Source: Mesostigma viride
Taxonomy: Eukaryota > Streptophyta > Mesostigmatophyceae > Mesostigmatales > Mesostigmataceae
Assembly: GCA_009746045.1 (NCBI GenBank)
Contig: RPFO01000256.1
Location: 136,501 to 200,500 of the forward strand
Length of the DNA stretch: 64,000 nt
Direction: 5' to 3'
Part shown: positions 1-11,778 of the stretch, in pieces
How the letters are laid out: the number at the start of each line of letters is the position of its first letter
How positions within the stretch are numbered: position 1 is the stretch's first letter
Notes under the pieces: generated by a model
The model's database searches: none
What the model saw: the letters and a program-made list of their open reading frames with translations, nothing else
What the model was told of the DNA's origin: nothing
Made by a program: the position numbers and the translations under genes

Positions 1-461
1 CGGCGGGAGATTGAACGGAGGCGACCGAGGGAGTGCCGCGAGGGAGGTGGCGCTGTACCGCCTGAGCGGCACGGACGGGAGAACAGGCCTGCTGGATCTC
101 AGCATAGGCCTCCTGGATGGCGGTGACGAAGGGCAAAGGGCTGCTGGGGTCCAGGAGGTCACTCAGGCGCTGCCGTAGCCAAAAGGGGCAGGAGCCGGCA
201 GCTTTCCGCCCACGACTGAGCGACGGAGCCCAAAAATGCTGCTGGGGCCAGCCGGGCGGCACGAGTCAGACCGCAGCCACCCATCCGTGCAGGCAGGGAG
301 GCAATGCGAATAGCATGTGGCGGGAGGTCGGGGCCCGGGACCAGCTGCGCCAAGGCCGACTGGATGCGTTCGTCGTGGCCCTCGGCGGCCAGCCGGACCT
401 GAGCCGGAAGAGCGCCCCGGAGCCAGTGAACGACGCGAGGGTGAGATTTTATATATATCAT
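1..461 (-). mobile_element. LINE reverse transcriptase fragment (C-terminal half), decayed
   Basis: Minus-strand reading gives a stretch with RIASLPARMGGCGL followed by AARLAPAAFLGSVAQ, the pattern found after the thumb region of many non-LTR reverse transcriptases (an LP-R-GG-GL block, then an APAA-SV block). The frame breaks near 160. It resumes in another frame with RLSDLLDPSSPLPFV and AIQEAYAEIQ, reaching the window edge at base 1, so the element continues outside. No RT catalytic core is in view. It probably belongs to the same family as the fragment at 13.95-14.74 kb, which carries the next C-terminal part. Family assignment is inferred from motif layout. Confidence 0.5.
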
Positions 462-506
462 TCACAGTGACTCGATGTAAAGTCGGGTGGTGTAATAGCG
501 ACATCA

Positions 507-539
507 CCGGGCCCGCTACGTTTTTTGTAGCGGGCCCGG
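507..539. repeat. Perfect GC-rich stem-loop
   Basis: Arms 507-519 and 527-539 are perfectly complementary (13 bp, GC-rich) around a 7-nt T-rich loop. No gene ends beside it, so a terminator role is not supported. It may be the foldback of a short mobile element. The interval 540-752 around it shows no convincing gene. Confidence 0.6.
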
Positions 540-750
540 CACCAACCAAGTGACGTGACTCTGCCAGATGATGATTTGATAACGCAGATGATTTGATAAC
601 GCAGTTCAGCATTATCAAACGTGAACGTCAAGCACTCAATCGGCGAGTTTTTCGTGAGCCAGGAAGCGCTCTTCTCTAGGTATTCCTGTGGTTTCGCAGC
701 TCCCTACATCTTGTGAGGTACATAGGGACAGTTTAGGTGAGAATACCAGG

Positions 751-1555
<805 letters not shown>

Positions 1556-1880
1556 GGTGTTGATTTGTCAGTTTGCTACGCCTTTGGTTGTCATGTTGAC
1601 GTTTGTCATGTTAACATTTGTGGACATTTTGTCATGTTTACAATTTTTTTGGCCTTCGTTTGTTAACGTCTTGACATTTCTTGACACATCACCTTGGTTT
1701 GTCAGTGTATTGACATTTTTTTCCGTGTTGATATGTTGATATTTCAAAGATTGTCAAGGTTTTGTCAACCTTTCAACATTCTGTCAAGGTTTGTCAAGCC
1801 TTTGATGTTATCATGTCAAGCTTTTGTCAAGTTCTGTCAAGGTTTGTCAAGGTCATGTCAGTTGATATGTCAAGAATCTA
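1556..1880. repeat. Array of iterated TTGTCA / TGTCAAG motifs
   Basis: The hexamer TTGTCA and variants (TGTCATG, TTGTCAAG) recur more than 20 times at irregular spacing, mostly on one strand. The motif reappears at 2265-2300 (TTGACAAA, TTGTCAAAG, TTGTCAAC) just inside the TAGTG end at 2314-2318. This is the layout of subterminal repeats in CACTA-type DNA transposons, where the transposase binds many short sites near the ends. No transposase is visible. Confidence 0.55.
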
Positions 1881-2252
1881 TATTACTAATTTGGCAATGT
1901 AAGGTAATCCGACACTATTCAGGGCATCACCGAGTAGGCGGCCAATCCAGAAGGGGCGGACTGACTGACCACCAATCCGCGCCAAGCGCACGGAAGAACT
2001 GCCAACCCATCCGCGCAAAGCTCCCAGCGAGCGAAGCGAGCGGCCGCTTTAGCGGCCTCCTCTCTGGAGGGCAGCGAAGGAGACCGTCAGTCCGTCACGA
2101 TTCCTCTCCGGAGTGCAGCGAAGGATACTTACGCTTCTACGAACTACAGTATGCGTCTACAGCGGGCAGCGGGTAGTCCCTCCATGGTCTCTCTACCGCC
2201 AAAAATTGATTAAATTTTTCTTTTTTTTTGGCTGTGTGAAGCCAGCGGGTCA
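1881..2252. other. Spacer, no gene recognised
   Basis: GC-rich sequence with a GCGAGCGAAGCGAGC-type near-palindrome around 2028-2045 and related 'ggagtgcagcgaagg' repeats. No coding support. Confidence 0.4.
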
Positions 2253-2334
2253 CACTAGAACTATTTGACCATTCTTGACAAACAATTGTCAAAGTTTGTC
2301 AACACTCCGTTCCTAGTGTGGCAGCGAGGATGGC

Positions 2335-2709
2335 ATGCCTGCACCAAGGAAGAGGAGGGGTAAGCAGCCTGCAGCAGAAACTGATTCCTCCATCTGCAGC
2401 GGCAGTGATAATGGTAGCCAAGAGGATGTGGCTCCACCTAGCAGCGACAGTGATGACCCATGCAGCTACAATGCGTCTGAACCTGCACGGGGAAGCGTGG
2501 ACGGAGGGGGAGAGGAAGGAGGCAGCCTGCAGCAGAAAATGCTGCTGATTCTGCCCGTGGTGGCGATGGCCGCGAGTATGCGGCTGAACCTGCGTGGGGG
2601 AATCGTGGGCAGAGGGGGAGAGGGGGTAGGCAGCACAAGAATGTGGCTGAACCTAGCCGGGGCGACCTTGCACCAACGAGGAGAAGTGCAAGGGCGTATG
2701 GAAAAGTGA
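2335..2709 (+). CDS. Small unassigned ORF inside the CACTAG-bounded block
   Basis: An ATG just inside the left foldback opens a 124-residue frame beginning MPAPRKRRGKQPAAETD. It is basic, then Ser/Asp-rich (GSDNGSQEDV, SDSDDPCS), and later Gly-rich. It could be the N-terminal relic of a transposase, because a basic start followed by an acidic patch is common there. There is no recognisable domain and the second half looks like low-complexity filler, so it may be non-coding. Confidence 0.2.
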   Translation: MPAPRKRRGKQPAAETDSSICSGSDNGSQEDVAPPSSDSDDPCSYNASEPARGSVDGGGEEGGSLQQKMLLILPVVAMAASMRLNLRGGIVGRGGEGVGSTRMWLNLAGATLHQRGEVQGRMEK

Positions 2710-2869
2710 GCTACGCTGAAGCAGATTGTAGCAACTCGTCTAGTGACTGAAATTGGTGTTCTTATTAAACTTGAAGAGCTGTACTCCAACTGCACAAGAA
2801 ATTATTATAATTTGTAATCAAAGTGATTTCTGGTTGCGTGGTATGAATGCGATTTCTCTGTGTGCATGA

Positions 2870-3215
2870 GGTTTCTCAGTTTTTCTCAGGCCAAGTTTCC
2901 CAGATATTCTCAGTCTCAGATTTTCTCAGGCAGCAACCTGAGAAAAAACCGGGCGCCTGAGAAATTTCGTTCCTGAGAAAAAAAAATCTCAGGCCAGGCG
3001 ACTTTCTCAGGCTGATCTCAGTTTTTTCTCAGTTTTCTCAGTTTTCTCAGGTGATTTTCTCAGTTTTCCTGAGAAAACTGAGATTTTTCTCAGTTGATCT
3101 CAGGAAATCTCAGGAAATCTCAGGAAATCTCAGGAAATCTCAGGAAATCTCAGGCAGCCTTCCTGAGAAAACTGAGAAAACTGAGAAAAACTGAGAAAAA
3201 TCTCAGATCTGAGTT
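2870..3215. repeat. Dense array of TTCTCAG / CTGAGAA motifs in both orientations
   Basis: The pentamer CTCAG or its complement CTGAG occurs roughly 35 times in about 350 bp, embedded in A/T-rich spacers (TTTTCTCAG, CTGAGAAAA). At 3094-3155 it becomes a regular 10-bp tandem (ctcaggaaat). Mixed orientation produces many potential foldbacks. It resembles subterminal repeats of a DNA transposon next to the TAGTG end at 3222. Confidence 0.7.
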
Positions 3216-3222
3216 CCTAGTG

Positions 3223-6200
3223 GACTGGATCCCCTCACATATGGCCCTGCATTCTGCCACATCTGAACTGATACAGACCCTCTTCTGCAGTCTGCTGTAC
3301 CAGCTGAACAAACTTGCCCTGCTCTGATAAAAAGCAAACAGAGCAGCAGATCTCCCCCTGACCTTGGTAACCTGGCGAGCATCCATGGAACTGTCAACAA
3401 AGATCTCCAAGGTGATAGGCTGGGCAAAGTCAATCCCAGACAAAATCAGATCAGGGGTACTCTCCACCAACCGGGCTATGACTCGAGGCTTCTCATCCTC
3501 AAGCACCTCATCAGGCATTCTGCTATGGACCATCAAAGACGGACCACAGATGCTGGCAAACCAGGCCCACATGCCTCTCAACTCAGGTCCTGCAGCCTGG
3601 GTGATCTTCTCTGGCAAGGCCTTCACAATGGTCTGTTTATAATCTCCTCCAGCCTGAAGCCTGATACTCCACTCCCCGTCCCTCCTGAACAGGGTAGCCT
3701 GCATTCCACAGAACACTACAGGCTTGTTGGGCTCCTGCCACAGCTCCTTGCCCAGTGAAAACTTGCCACTGATGACAGGAATAAACTTCTTCAGCCAGGT
3801 CGTGGGGGCTAGCAAATGCAGATCATCTCCATGCAAACTAGCATACACTGGCAGACCCTCCCATTGGGCCAGCAGCAAACAGGGATCAACTGAAGACACT
3901 CTCAAGCCACACTCACTGATCAGAGCTTCCTGCAGCGTGAGTCTCCAGATGATTGGGCTCGACCTGAGTCCTTCCAGGCCCTTCAGAATAACCAGGAATT
4001 GTTGATGCAGCTCCAGCTTCCAGATGGCAGGCACCTCAACACAGTAAGGCTCATCCTGCTTCCACACCCTCCTGGCCACTTCTGGATCAGATTTTAAAAA
4101 TGCCCTCTTGAAGTCCAGCAGCACTGATGACATAGCTGCTCCCCTGTTCAGCAACCCCACGTAGAGACATAGCAAAATTCTCCATGTGTCGTGTAGCATC
4201 CCTGGCGTGTATAGCTCCTCTCCTGGCAGACTCCCCGTGCCGTGATACTCATTCAGGACAGGCCTGACATGGGGCACTGATACCTCATCCACAACCTTCC
4301 TCTTCAGCACAAATCTCAAAGCAAGCTTCCTTGATGCTGGGGGACGTCTGTCTGTTGGTGCAGCACACTCAAACTGCAACCACTCCTCCAATGCCTTGGA
4401 GAAGGCGAGCTTCCAAGCCTCAAACAAAGTAGGCGAGCTCATCTCTTGGACCAGCTGGTCATATGTCAAAGGAGAGTGTGCAGCAAGGCTCCTGTGAGTT
4501 ATGCCAATACTGCTGGGGTGCAACACAGCTGGAATCACCAAACTGGCCGCTGGGGGCACCTCCCCTTCATCCCATTTTACACCCTTGACCGGCTTGGCCC
4601 TGCACCTGACTGGAAATGTTGTCCTGAAATTTTCTAGGGGAATCATCCCCCAGCCATCTCTTCTCAGAGCTGTAGCTCTGATAGAAATCCCAGGATTGCC
4701 CAGAAAATTCTGACCCAAAATCACAGGGCCATCATAGTCCTCTAGGACAAGGAAGGTCACATCCACACCCATGACAGGGGCAGTAACCTCTCCCAACACC
4801 CTTAGATGCGTCCTACCACTGAAATCAGACACCCAGGGGCAACTTGGTTCTCCGACCAGCAGTTCTCCTGTATGCTGAGGTCCCATGACAGAAACCTGTG
4901 CATTGGTATCTATCTCCATGGCAGCTACCTCAGGTTCATCCAACTGGACAAGCTTGGACACCTTAGGCTCCTTCTTGGCTCTTTGCAAAGCCTGTACAAT
5001 ATCTGATAGACGCACACCCCTAGGCCTGGTGTCGGGCCGTTCCGGAGGTGCAGCCTGTCCGCCTGCTTGCCCAACCACCGTATGTGAAGGTACCCCAGGG
5101 GCCGGGCCAGGGTCACCCTGAGGGCTCGATACAGCTGTAGCACCCTGATCAGGAAGCTCCACGTCACCCCCGCCTTGTACACCAGCGGGCACCTGGAAGA
5201 GGTCTCCTTGATTACCTCCCCGGGGACGGATCTTTGACCAGGACAGACGGTGCACTGCTTGGGAGCCATCAATGGCCACCCAGCACTTATGGCCAGCGGC
5301 TTCTACTCGGGTCACCACCCCATCATGCCAGCTGCCACGTTTCCCTGGAAAGCTTGGTTCCTTCCACACAACAACCTGTTGTCCAACGTTAGGTTCTAGG
5401 ACACTCCAGCCCTTGTCTTTCTGCCTCAGCTTGAGGAACTTGGCCTCTAGCTTCTCCTTCCATGCCTGCTCAGCATCAGCTGGCAGCATCCTGGTATGCA
5501 GCATAAGAGGATTGATGGCAATGTCACCAAAGAACATGGGAGTCCTCAGGTTCAGCCTGTCCTCCACAGAACGTAGCCATGCAGATGTCACAATGGCAGA
5601 TGACGTCCTTGGAATCCTCTCCACCAGCAGCACAGTCTTGATCTCTTGGATGGCTCTCTCCACCACCCCTTGCTGGCCGTGGCTCTCCCTGGGTGTAATC
5701 AGCAACTCTGGAAACTCTGGCAGGTTCTCACAGCACTCAAACTGAATGTCACACTGCAACAACTCCAACCCAGGGTACCTGCTCCTTGTCAACTTCAGAG
5801 CAGCAATCAATGTAGGCTTCTCCATGTCAGGCAGGATCTCTAGGGTCTTGTACTTGGTATATCTGTCCACTGCCACCAGCAGCTTCAAACCCCTGATTCT
5901 CTGAATATCTACCTGCACATGGCCTGGCTGCAAAATAGGAGTCCTGGCATGAGACTGCTTGGGCTTTCTAGCAACTAGCCTGCACTTGCAAGCTTGAGCA
6001 ACCTGTTGGCAGATGGAGTACAACTCACTTCCTCCCAGCCGTCTAGCAACTTGCAAAGACTGAGCTGCATGGCCAAACATGGTATGCAACCTTGAGGCAA
6101 TGTCATACAAGAGAGAAAACCTTTTATTGTCATTATTAGCACTCAAGGTATGTACAGATCCCTTATGTACAGGAGGCACCAGGGTCGTGCCTGTCAGACT

Positions 6201-6506
6201 GTCTCCAGCCCTATCCTCATCCTGACCATCCTGTGCCAGTCCTGCACGGTCAGAATGCTTCTGAGATCCACCTGGGTCCACATCACCAGGTCCTACCTCA
6301 GGCTCAGCACCGCCATGGCGGGCACGTTGGCGAGTAACCACTGCAGCTACAGCTGGCATACTCTCTGTGGTAACCAAGCTTGCCCCATCGTGTCCAATAG
6401 GCTCTTTCACTAGAGCATGGGGCTGCCCCTCACTGCTGTCACTAGCAGCTTCATTACACACCCCTGGGGGCACCCTCCAGGGTTCAGGGATGTGTGCAGG
6501 CTCAAG
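3223..6506 (-). mobile_element. copia-like retrotransposon pol: integrase, protease-like, RT, RNase H (3'-truncated)
   Basis: One open frame, numbered here from the GTG at 6473. An HH-CC zinc-binding motif (H130, H135, C155, C162/164) precedes an integrase core with D189, D242 and E272. A chromodomain-like SH3-type basic tail follows (about 355-415). Next is a retropepsin-like domain (IDTNAQVSVMG at 521-531, VILGQNFLG at 584-592). Reverse transcriptase has LLDFKRAF (motif A, D787) and YASLHGDD (motif C, D883-D884). RNase H has FVDSS (D1027) and AECRA (E1074). The frame then runs into the CTCAG array and stops at 3150, so the last part of RNase H and the 3' LTR are missing. Integrase upstream of RT indicates Ty1/copia. 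A protease between integrase and RT is unusual. The frame starts directly after the gag UGA and has no ATG until well inside, so readthrough is the likely expression route. No internal stop is present, so the copy is fairly young. Confidence 0.85.
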
Positions 6507-7694
6507 TCAATGATCAGCAGCCTTGCCCTTGCCCTTGTCCTGGGATGGACCAGCCTTGTCCTTGCTGCCACCCTGAGCTGGCTTGCTCTGACCTTCCTGC
6601 CTCAGGTACGAGGGACACTCATTCCTGAAGTGACCCTTCCCCTGGCAGAAATAACATTCCACCTGACTGATGTCCCGTGAGGTCCCACTGCTGGGCCCAG
6701 CCTTGGGAGGACCACCCACCCTCTTGAAGTCAAACTGGGACTGTGGATGTCCCGACTTCGGCGGGGTCCCCCGTCCAGCCCTTCTGTCACGCCCCCTCCT
6801 GGACCTTCCTCGACCCCTTGAAGAGGTCTCAGGCCCTCTCGAGGGCGCTGGGCCCCCGTGGCCCGATCCCCTCATGGACTTAACCGTGGGTTCAGTGGCC
6901 TCCTCATCACCCTGACGAGGGCGCTTACCACCCACGTACTTGCCGCTGAAACACTCATACAACTGGTCCGTCATGGCTGCCCAGCCATGGACCTGTCGCA
7001 TGTGGATGGTCACATTATCCATGGTGACCGGATCCAGCTGCAGCGACTTGAGAAAGTCGCCCATGGCCATCCGATCTGCGACGAAGAAGCCCTTGGCCAT
7101 GGCGTCCTCCCTCAGCTTGACGAAGTCTTCAAAGGCGTGGACCACTAGCTGCCCCTTGATGGGCTTGTAGTCCAGGTATTCTTGCTTCAGGTGGGACCCA
7201 TCTATGGTCCTCTTGTCACTCAGGAACGACCTGAGTCGCGTCATAAACGCCGCCCAGGTGTCCCCCGCCGCGTGTCGCTCCCGAACAAACTTGAACAGCC
7301 GCCTCGCCGACTGCCGTATGTAGGCACTAGACGCCAGGATGCGAAGCTTGTCACCGTTGTATATCTCCGTGTACAAGTTCATGTCCTCTAACATCCTCTC
7401 AGCATCCCGGGGCTGCCAATTGTCCTTGATGGACTGAAACTGGCCTAGCACCGCGTACCCCTCAGCAACGGTTGGTCGCTTAGGCGCCGCTTGATCTGCG
7501 GCTGGCGCGTGCTGCCCGCCCTGCGATCCTTGGCTCTGATTATCTGGCACCTCAGCCTGGTCTCCCAGCGCCTGGCCGTCCCCGCGTCCATCGCGTCCAC
7601 CGCGTCCATCGCGTCCATCTCGTCCATCCATCCCAGCGCCGCGCCGCGCGAAGCCCATAAAGCCCGCTTGTTGGTTGATAGCTCCATCCTCCAT
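6507..7694 (-). mobile_element. copia-like retrotransposon gag with CCHC zinc knuckle
   Basis: A 395-residue frame from an ATG (MEDGAINQQ). It has an N-terminal DGRDGRGG repeat, a helical capsid-like middle (SIKDNWQPRDAERMLEDMNLY onward), an Arg/Gly-rich nucleic-acid-binding segment (RGRGRSRRGRDRRAGRG), and one zinc knuckle CYFCQGKGHFRNEC (C-X2-C-X4-H-X4-C). It ends with a Lys-rich tail at a UGA (6507-6509). The pol frame follows in the same reading frame after only this stop, with UGA followed by CUU GAG. Structural capsid/nucleocapsid protein of the element. Confidence 0.85.
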
Positions 7695-7796
7695 GATGGC
7701 CTCTGTTCAGATCTGCTACAGCCAGCCAAGTGGCCAAGCAGCAATTAAAGCAATATAAGCTACTGAACAAGAAAGGAAAGTGCCAAGTGTTACCAC

Positions 7797-8716
7797 TCAG
7801 GCAAGACCACCACGGCTGGCCCCAGGCGCGTCCTGGTTCTCCTTGTCGCTGTCGTCGTCGCTGTCGCTCACCACAATCAGCTCTGGTACCCTGCTACCTG
7901 CTGCGCCGTCGTCGACCCGCTGTCGGCCCGCGATGACTGAATCGTCACCGTTGGTAAAGTAGACAGGTGACAACCCGTCGTTGGCACCTCGCGGATTGTA
8001 CGTTGGCACCTCGTGGTCGCCAAGTGTCTCGTCGCCTAGCCCAGCGACACCCCCTGCTCCCACCTCAAGGTCACTATCGTACCCAAGAGGTGCAAACTCC
8101 TCCCAACGCGTCACACGAACGCGAAGGGGCGGGGGCAGTTCCTGAAAAGGAACTCTTACTCGCTCCGGAAACCTGCCGACTCTTGTCGCGCGCTGTCCTC
8201 CGGTGATGGCTTCCGCTGTCGCCCCGACCTCTGCAAGCCGCCTGTGTGCTCCGCTCCGCGTCGTTCACGCCTAACTGGCCCCGCTGCAACACCCTCGTCG
8301 CCGATGCCGCCTGCGAAAGCACGTGGTACTCCCGCGCCCGCTACTGTCGGCACAAACTCGTGTCGCCCTGCGCCAGCTGCCTCCGCAACCTCGCCTCGCC
8401 TTGCCGCCAACTCCGTCCGCACTCGCTCAGCTACTGCAGTAATCACCGTCTGGATGCCGACCAACCCGTGAAGCTCCTGCTCAAGGTCGTCGATGCTCCG
8501 GTGCTCCGGAATGACGATGGTTTGTACGTGTCGCAGAATTCGCTCCCAATCTTCGACCTGGTCGTCGACGAATTGCACGAAGCTGCGATTTACAGGCGGA
8601 CGATCTGCAAGCAATAAAGATAGATCCCGAACGACACGACGCAATTCAGGAGAAATCGAACCCCCAGCAGACTGCCGAAACCGGAAATCCTGCTGCCGTT
8701 GTTCCTCCTGCACCAT
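7797..8716 (-). CDS. Additional ORF(s) between the putative 5' LTR and gag, frame-interrupted
   Basis: An ATG at 8716 opens a frame of 186 residues (MVQEEQRQQDF) with a helical, coiled-coil-prone region (DQVEDWERILRHVQTI, VAERVRTELAARRGEVAEA). It stops at 8156. Coding texture continues in another frame from about 8170 to 7797 (VTRWEEFAPLGYDSD), ending with an acidic Ser/Asp tract (VVSDSDDDSDKENQD). The two pieces may be one protein broken by a frameshift near 8150, or joined by an unrecognised intron. I recognise no family. The position just upstream of gag on the same strand suggests an extra retrotransposon ORF. Confidence 0.35.
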
Positions 8717-8719
8717 TCA

Positions 8720-9485
8720 CCACCGGACGAGCTCCTCTCGTCGTCAACGCTGCACACCGCAACCGGCAACGACCCTCCTGGCCGTTCCGCTGAGACTGGT
8801 TGTAATTTGAGTTAACGTTCTTATCACACGCAATGTGAAGGATATGGTTGCAATGCAGCAATGTGTGAATATGGTTGGAAACGGAGCTTTGTTAAAATCG
8901 GATAATGTTACAGCGCTCACACACTTGAGGCTTGTACACGCGCTTGCCAAGTCAAGGCACAACACGTGAGGCGGGCTCGCAAGAGATGCCCATTTGGCAC
9001 TGGCCTATTGTTTATATACTTGTGCACTGTGCTTGCTAGTCCTGAGCAGCCTAGGAGGCCTGCTCAGTAATAACACCCCCGGTACAGTATTCACTACCTG
9101 TACAGCGCCCAGTTCCTATACAGTAGGTCTGCCATACAGGCACAGTGACCACAGAGCACAGTCCACAGTGACTATTGCATCTGCACCTAGAAGTCCAGGA
9201 CTAAGCCTGCGGTACCAACAGACCACAGGTTAAGGTTCCTATTTCCTGCGTACGACGTATTAATCCAATACCGTCGTAGGTACAGCACCTAATTCCTGTC
9301 AGCCCAGGAATTACTGTCGACCCCATATGTCGTCGGCAAATATTCACGTCCGACTTAGAAGAACAGCCGGCTCGCGCTCGCGCGCGACCGGGAAGTCGGA
9401 ACGCCATAACTTTCTTGATACTTGTCGGAATGAACTCGTTCCGGTGCCGCTGGAATCGCAGAGATATGCCGAATCAGGATCACGC
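8720..9485 (-). promoter_or_regulatory. Probable 5' LTR/promoter region of the copia-like element
   Basis: On the minus strand a TATATAAA box lies at 9011-9019, followed downstream by the leader and the ORFs of the retrotransposon. Repeated 'gtacag/cctgtac'-type short motifs fill 9080-9310. LTR ends cannot be fixed because the 3' LTR is missing from the window, so the LTR call is positional. Confidence 0.35.
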
Positions 9486-9505
9486 CAATGCGCTTGGCGT
9501 TAACG

Positions 9506-10818
<1,313 letters not shown>

Positions 10819-11778
10819 GCTGATTACGTGTGAGTTGAGTTGAGTTTATTCCCGCCGGTGCCGGTTGTCCGACAGCCCGGGCCGGCGCCAACCCCCCTCC
10901 CAACCCCTTACCCCGGACGGTCCCCCACCGCTCTTCGTTAAAGCACCGCCATGGGTAGGTAAACCAAACCGGAGGTAAACCATACAGCTAATTCTGCCTA
11001 TATATCCCAACCTAACCCGGAGCACTAGCCAAACTACACTGTTAGTTTAGATGACGGCTGTTGTTGCATGTTATCATCATTGTCGGTAGCGGGTATAGTG
11101 ATGAGTAGTAGCCGGTTCACTAACGGTTAGTGGTCCGGCCGGGATGATAGTAGCCCAGGGCCACCGACTCATGAGAGTATCCTATTAAGTGAGACAACCG
11201 TCTATCGTTGGACGCATAGTCATGGCGATCCAACGTCATATGGATGATCCTACTACAGTATAATGTTCACTACGCGCCACGCGGGTGTACCTAGCCGGCT
11301 TATTCGAAGTTATACTCGCGACAGAAACACGCTGCGCGGAAGCGGAGGCCTTTAGATTCTCCCAAAGCCGTGGCGCCGCCTTTCAGTTGCCAGAATCATG
11401 ACTGAGTTCCAGGCCTATCCGTAAATAGGGCATGATGCGTCCACGTGGAAAACACTGCATTGACAAAGCTTGCCATTTCCCCATGTGTTTCAATTGTAAG
11501 TCACCCCTATAGCACGCTCACGGCTCATTGATGATGTTCAATATGCAGCTATTGACTGCCGGAAATTTGGTTTATGCTTCATGATTAACATCAAGGAGAC
11601 AACATCATCCATTTGTGCTGGCCATGCATTCCTATCTGATTGACGGATGATGCCGGCGGGGGCTGCAACGGAACTTGCCATGCACTATATATATTCATTG
11701 AGAATGATAGATTACGGAGGTGAGATGGGCATGCAACATAAGGAAAAACCCGATAACTGGGAGAATAACCCTGAAGAA
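10819..11778. other. No gene recognised
   Basis: Non-coding sequence in all frames by inspection, with no repeat structure identified. Confidence 0.45.

Larger units (their letters stand above)
2253..3222. mobile_element. CACTAG...CTAGTG-bounded block, probable CACTA-like non-autonomous element
   Basis: The block starts with CACTAGAAC at 2253 and ends with GTTCCTAGTG at 3222. The two ends are inverted relatives with a one-base difference. A second GTTCCTAGTG end lies at 2309-2318, so 2253-2318 is itself a small foldback. The right end coincides exactly with the point where the copia-like pol frame loses homology inside RNase H, so this looks like an insertion or junction there. I see no 3-bp target duplication (flanks tca and gac). 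Internally it has a short ORF and a dense CTCAG array. CACTA membership is inferred from the termini and the iterated motifs. Confidence 0.45.

Noticed and set aside
507-539. Intrinsic terminator
   Set aside because: Eukaryotic context and no upstream gene. The T-run is in the loop, not after the stem.
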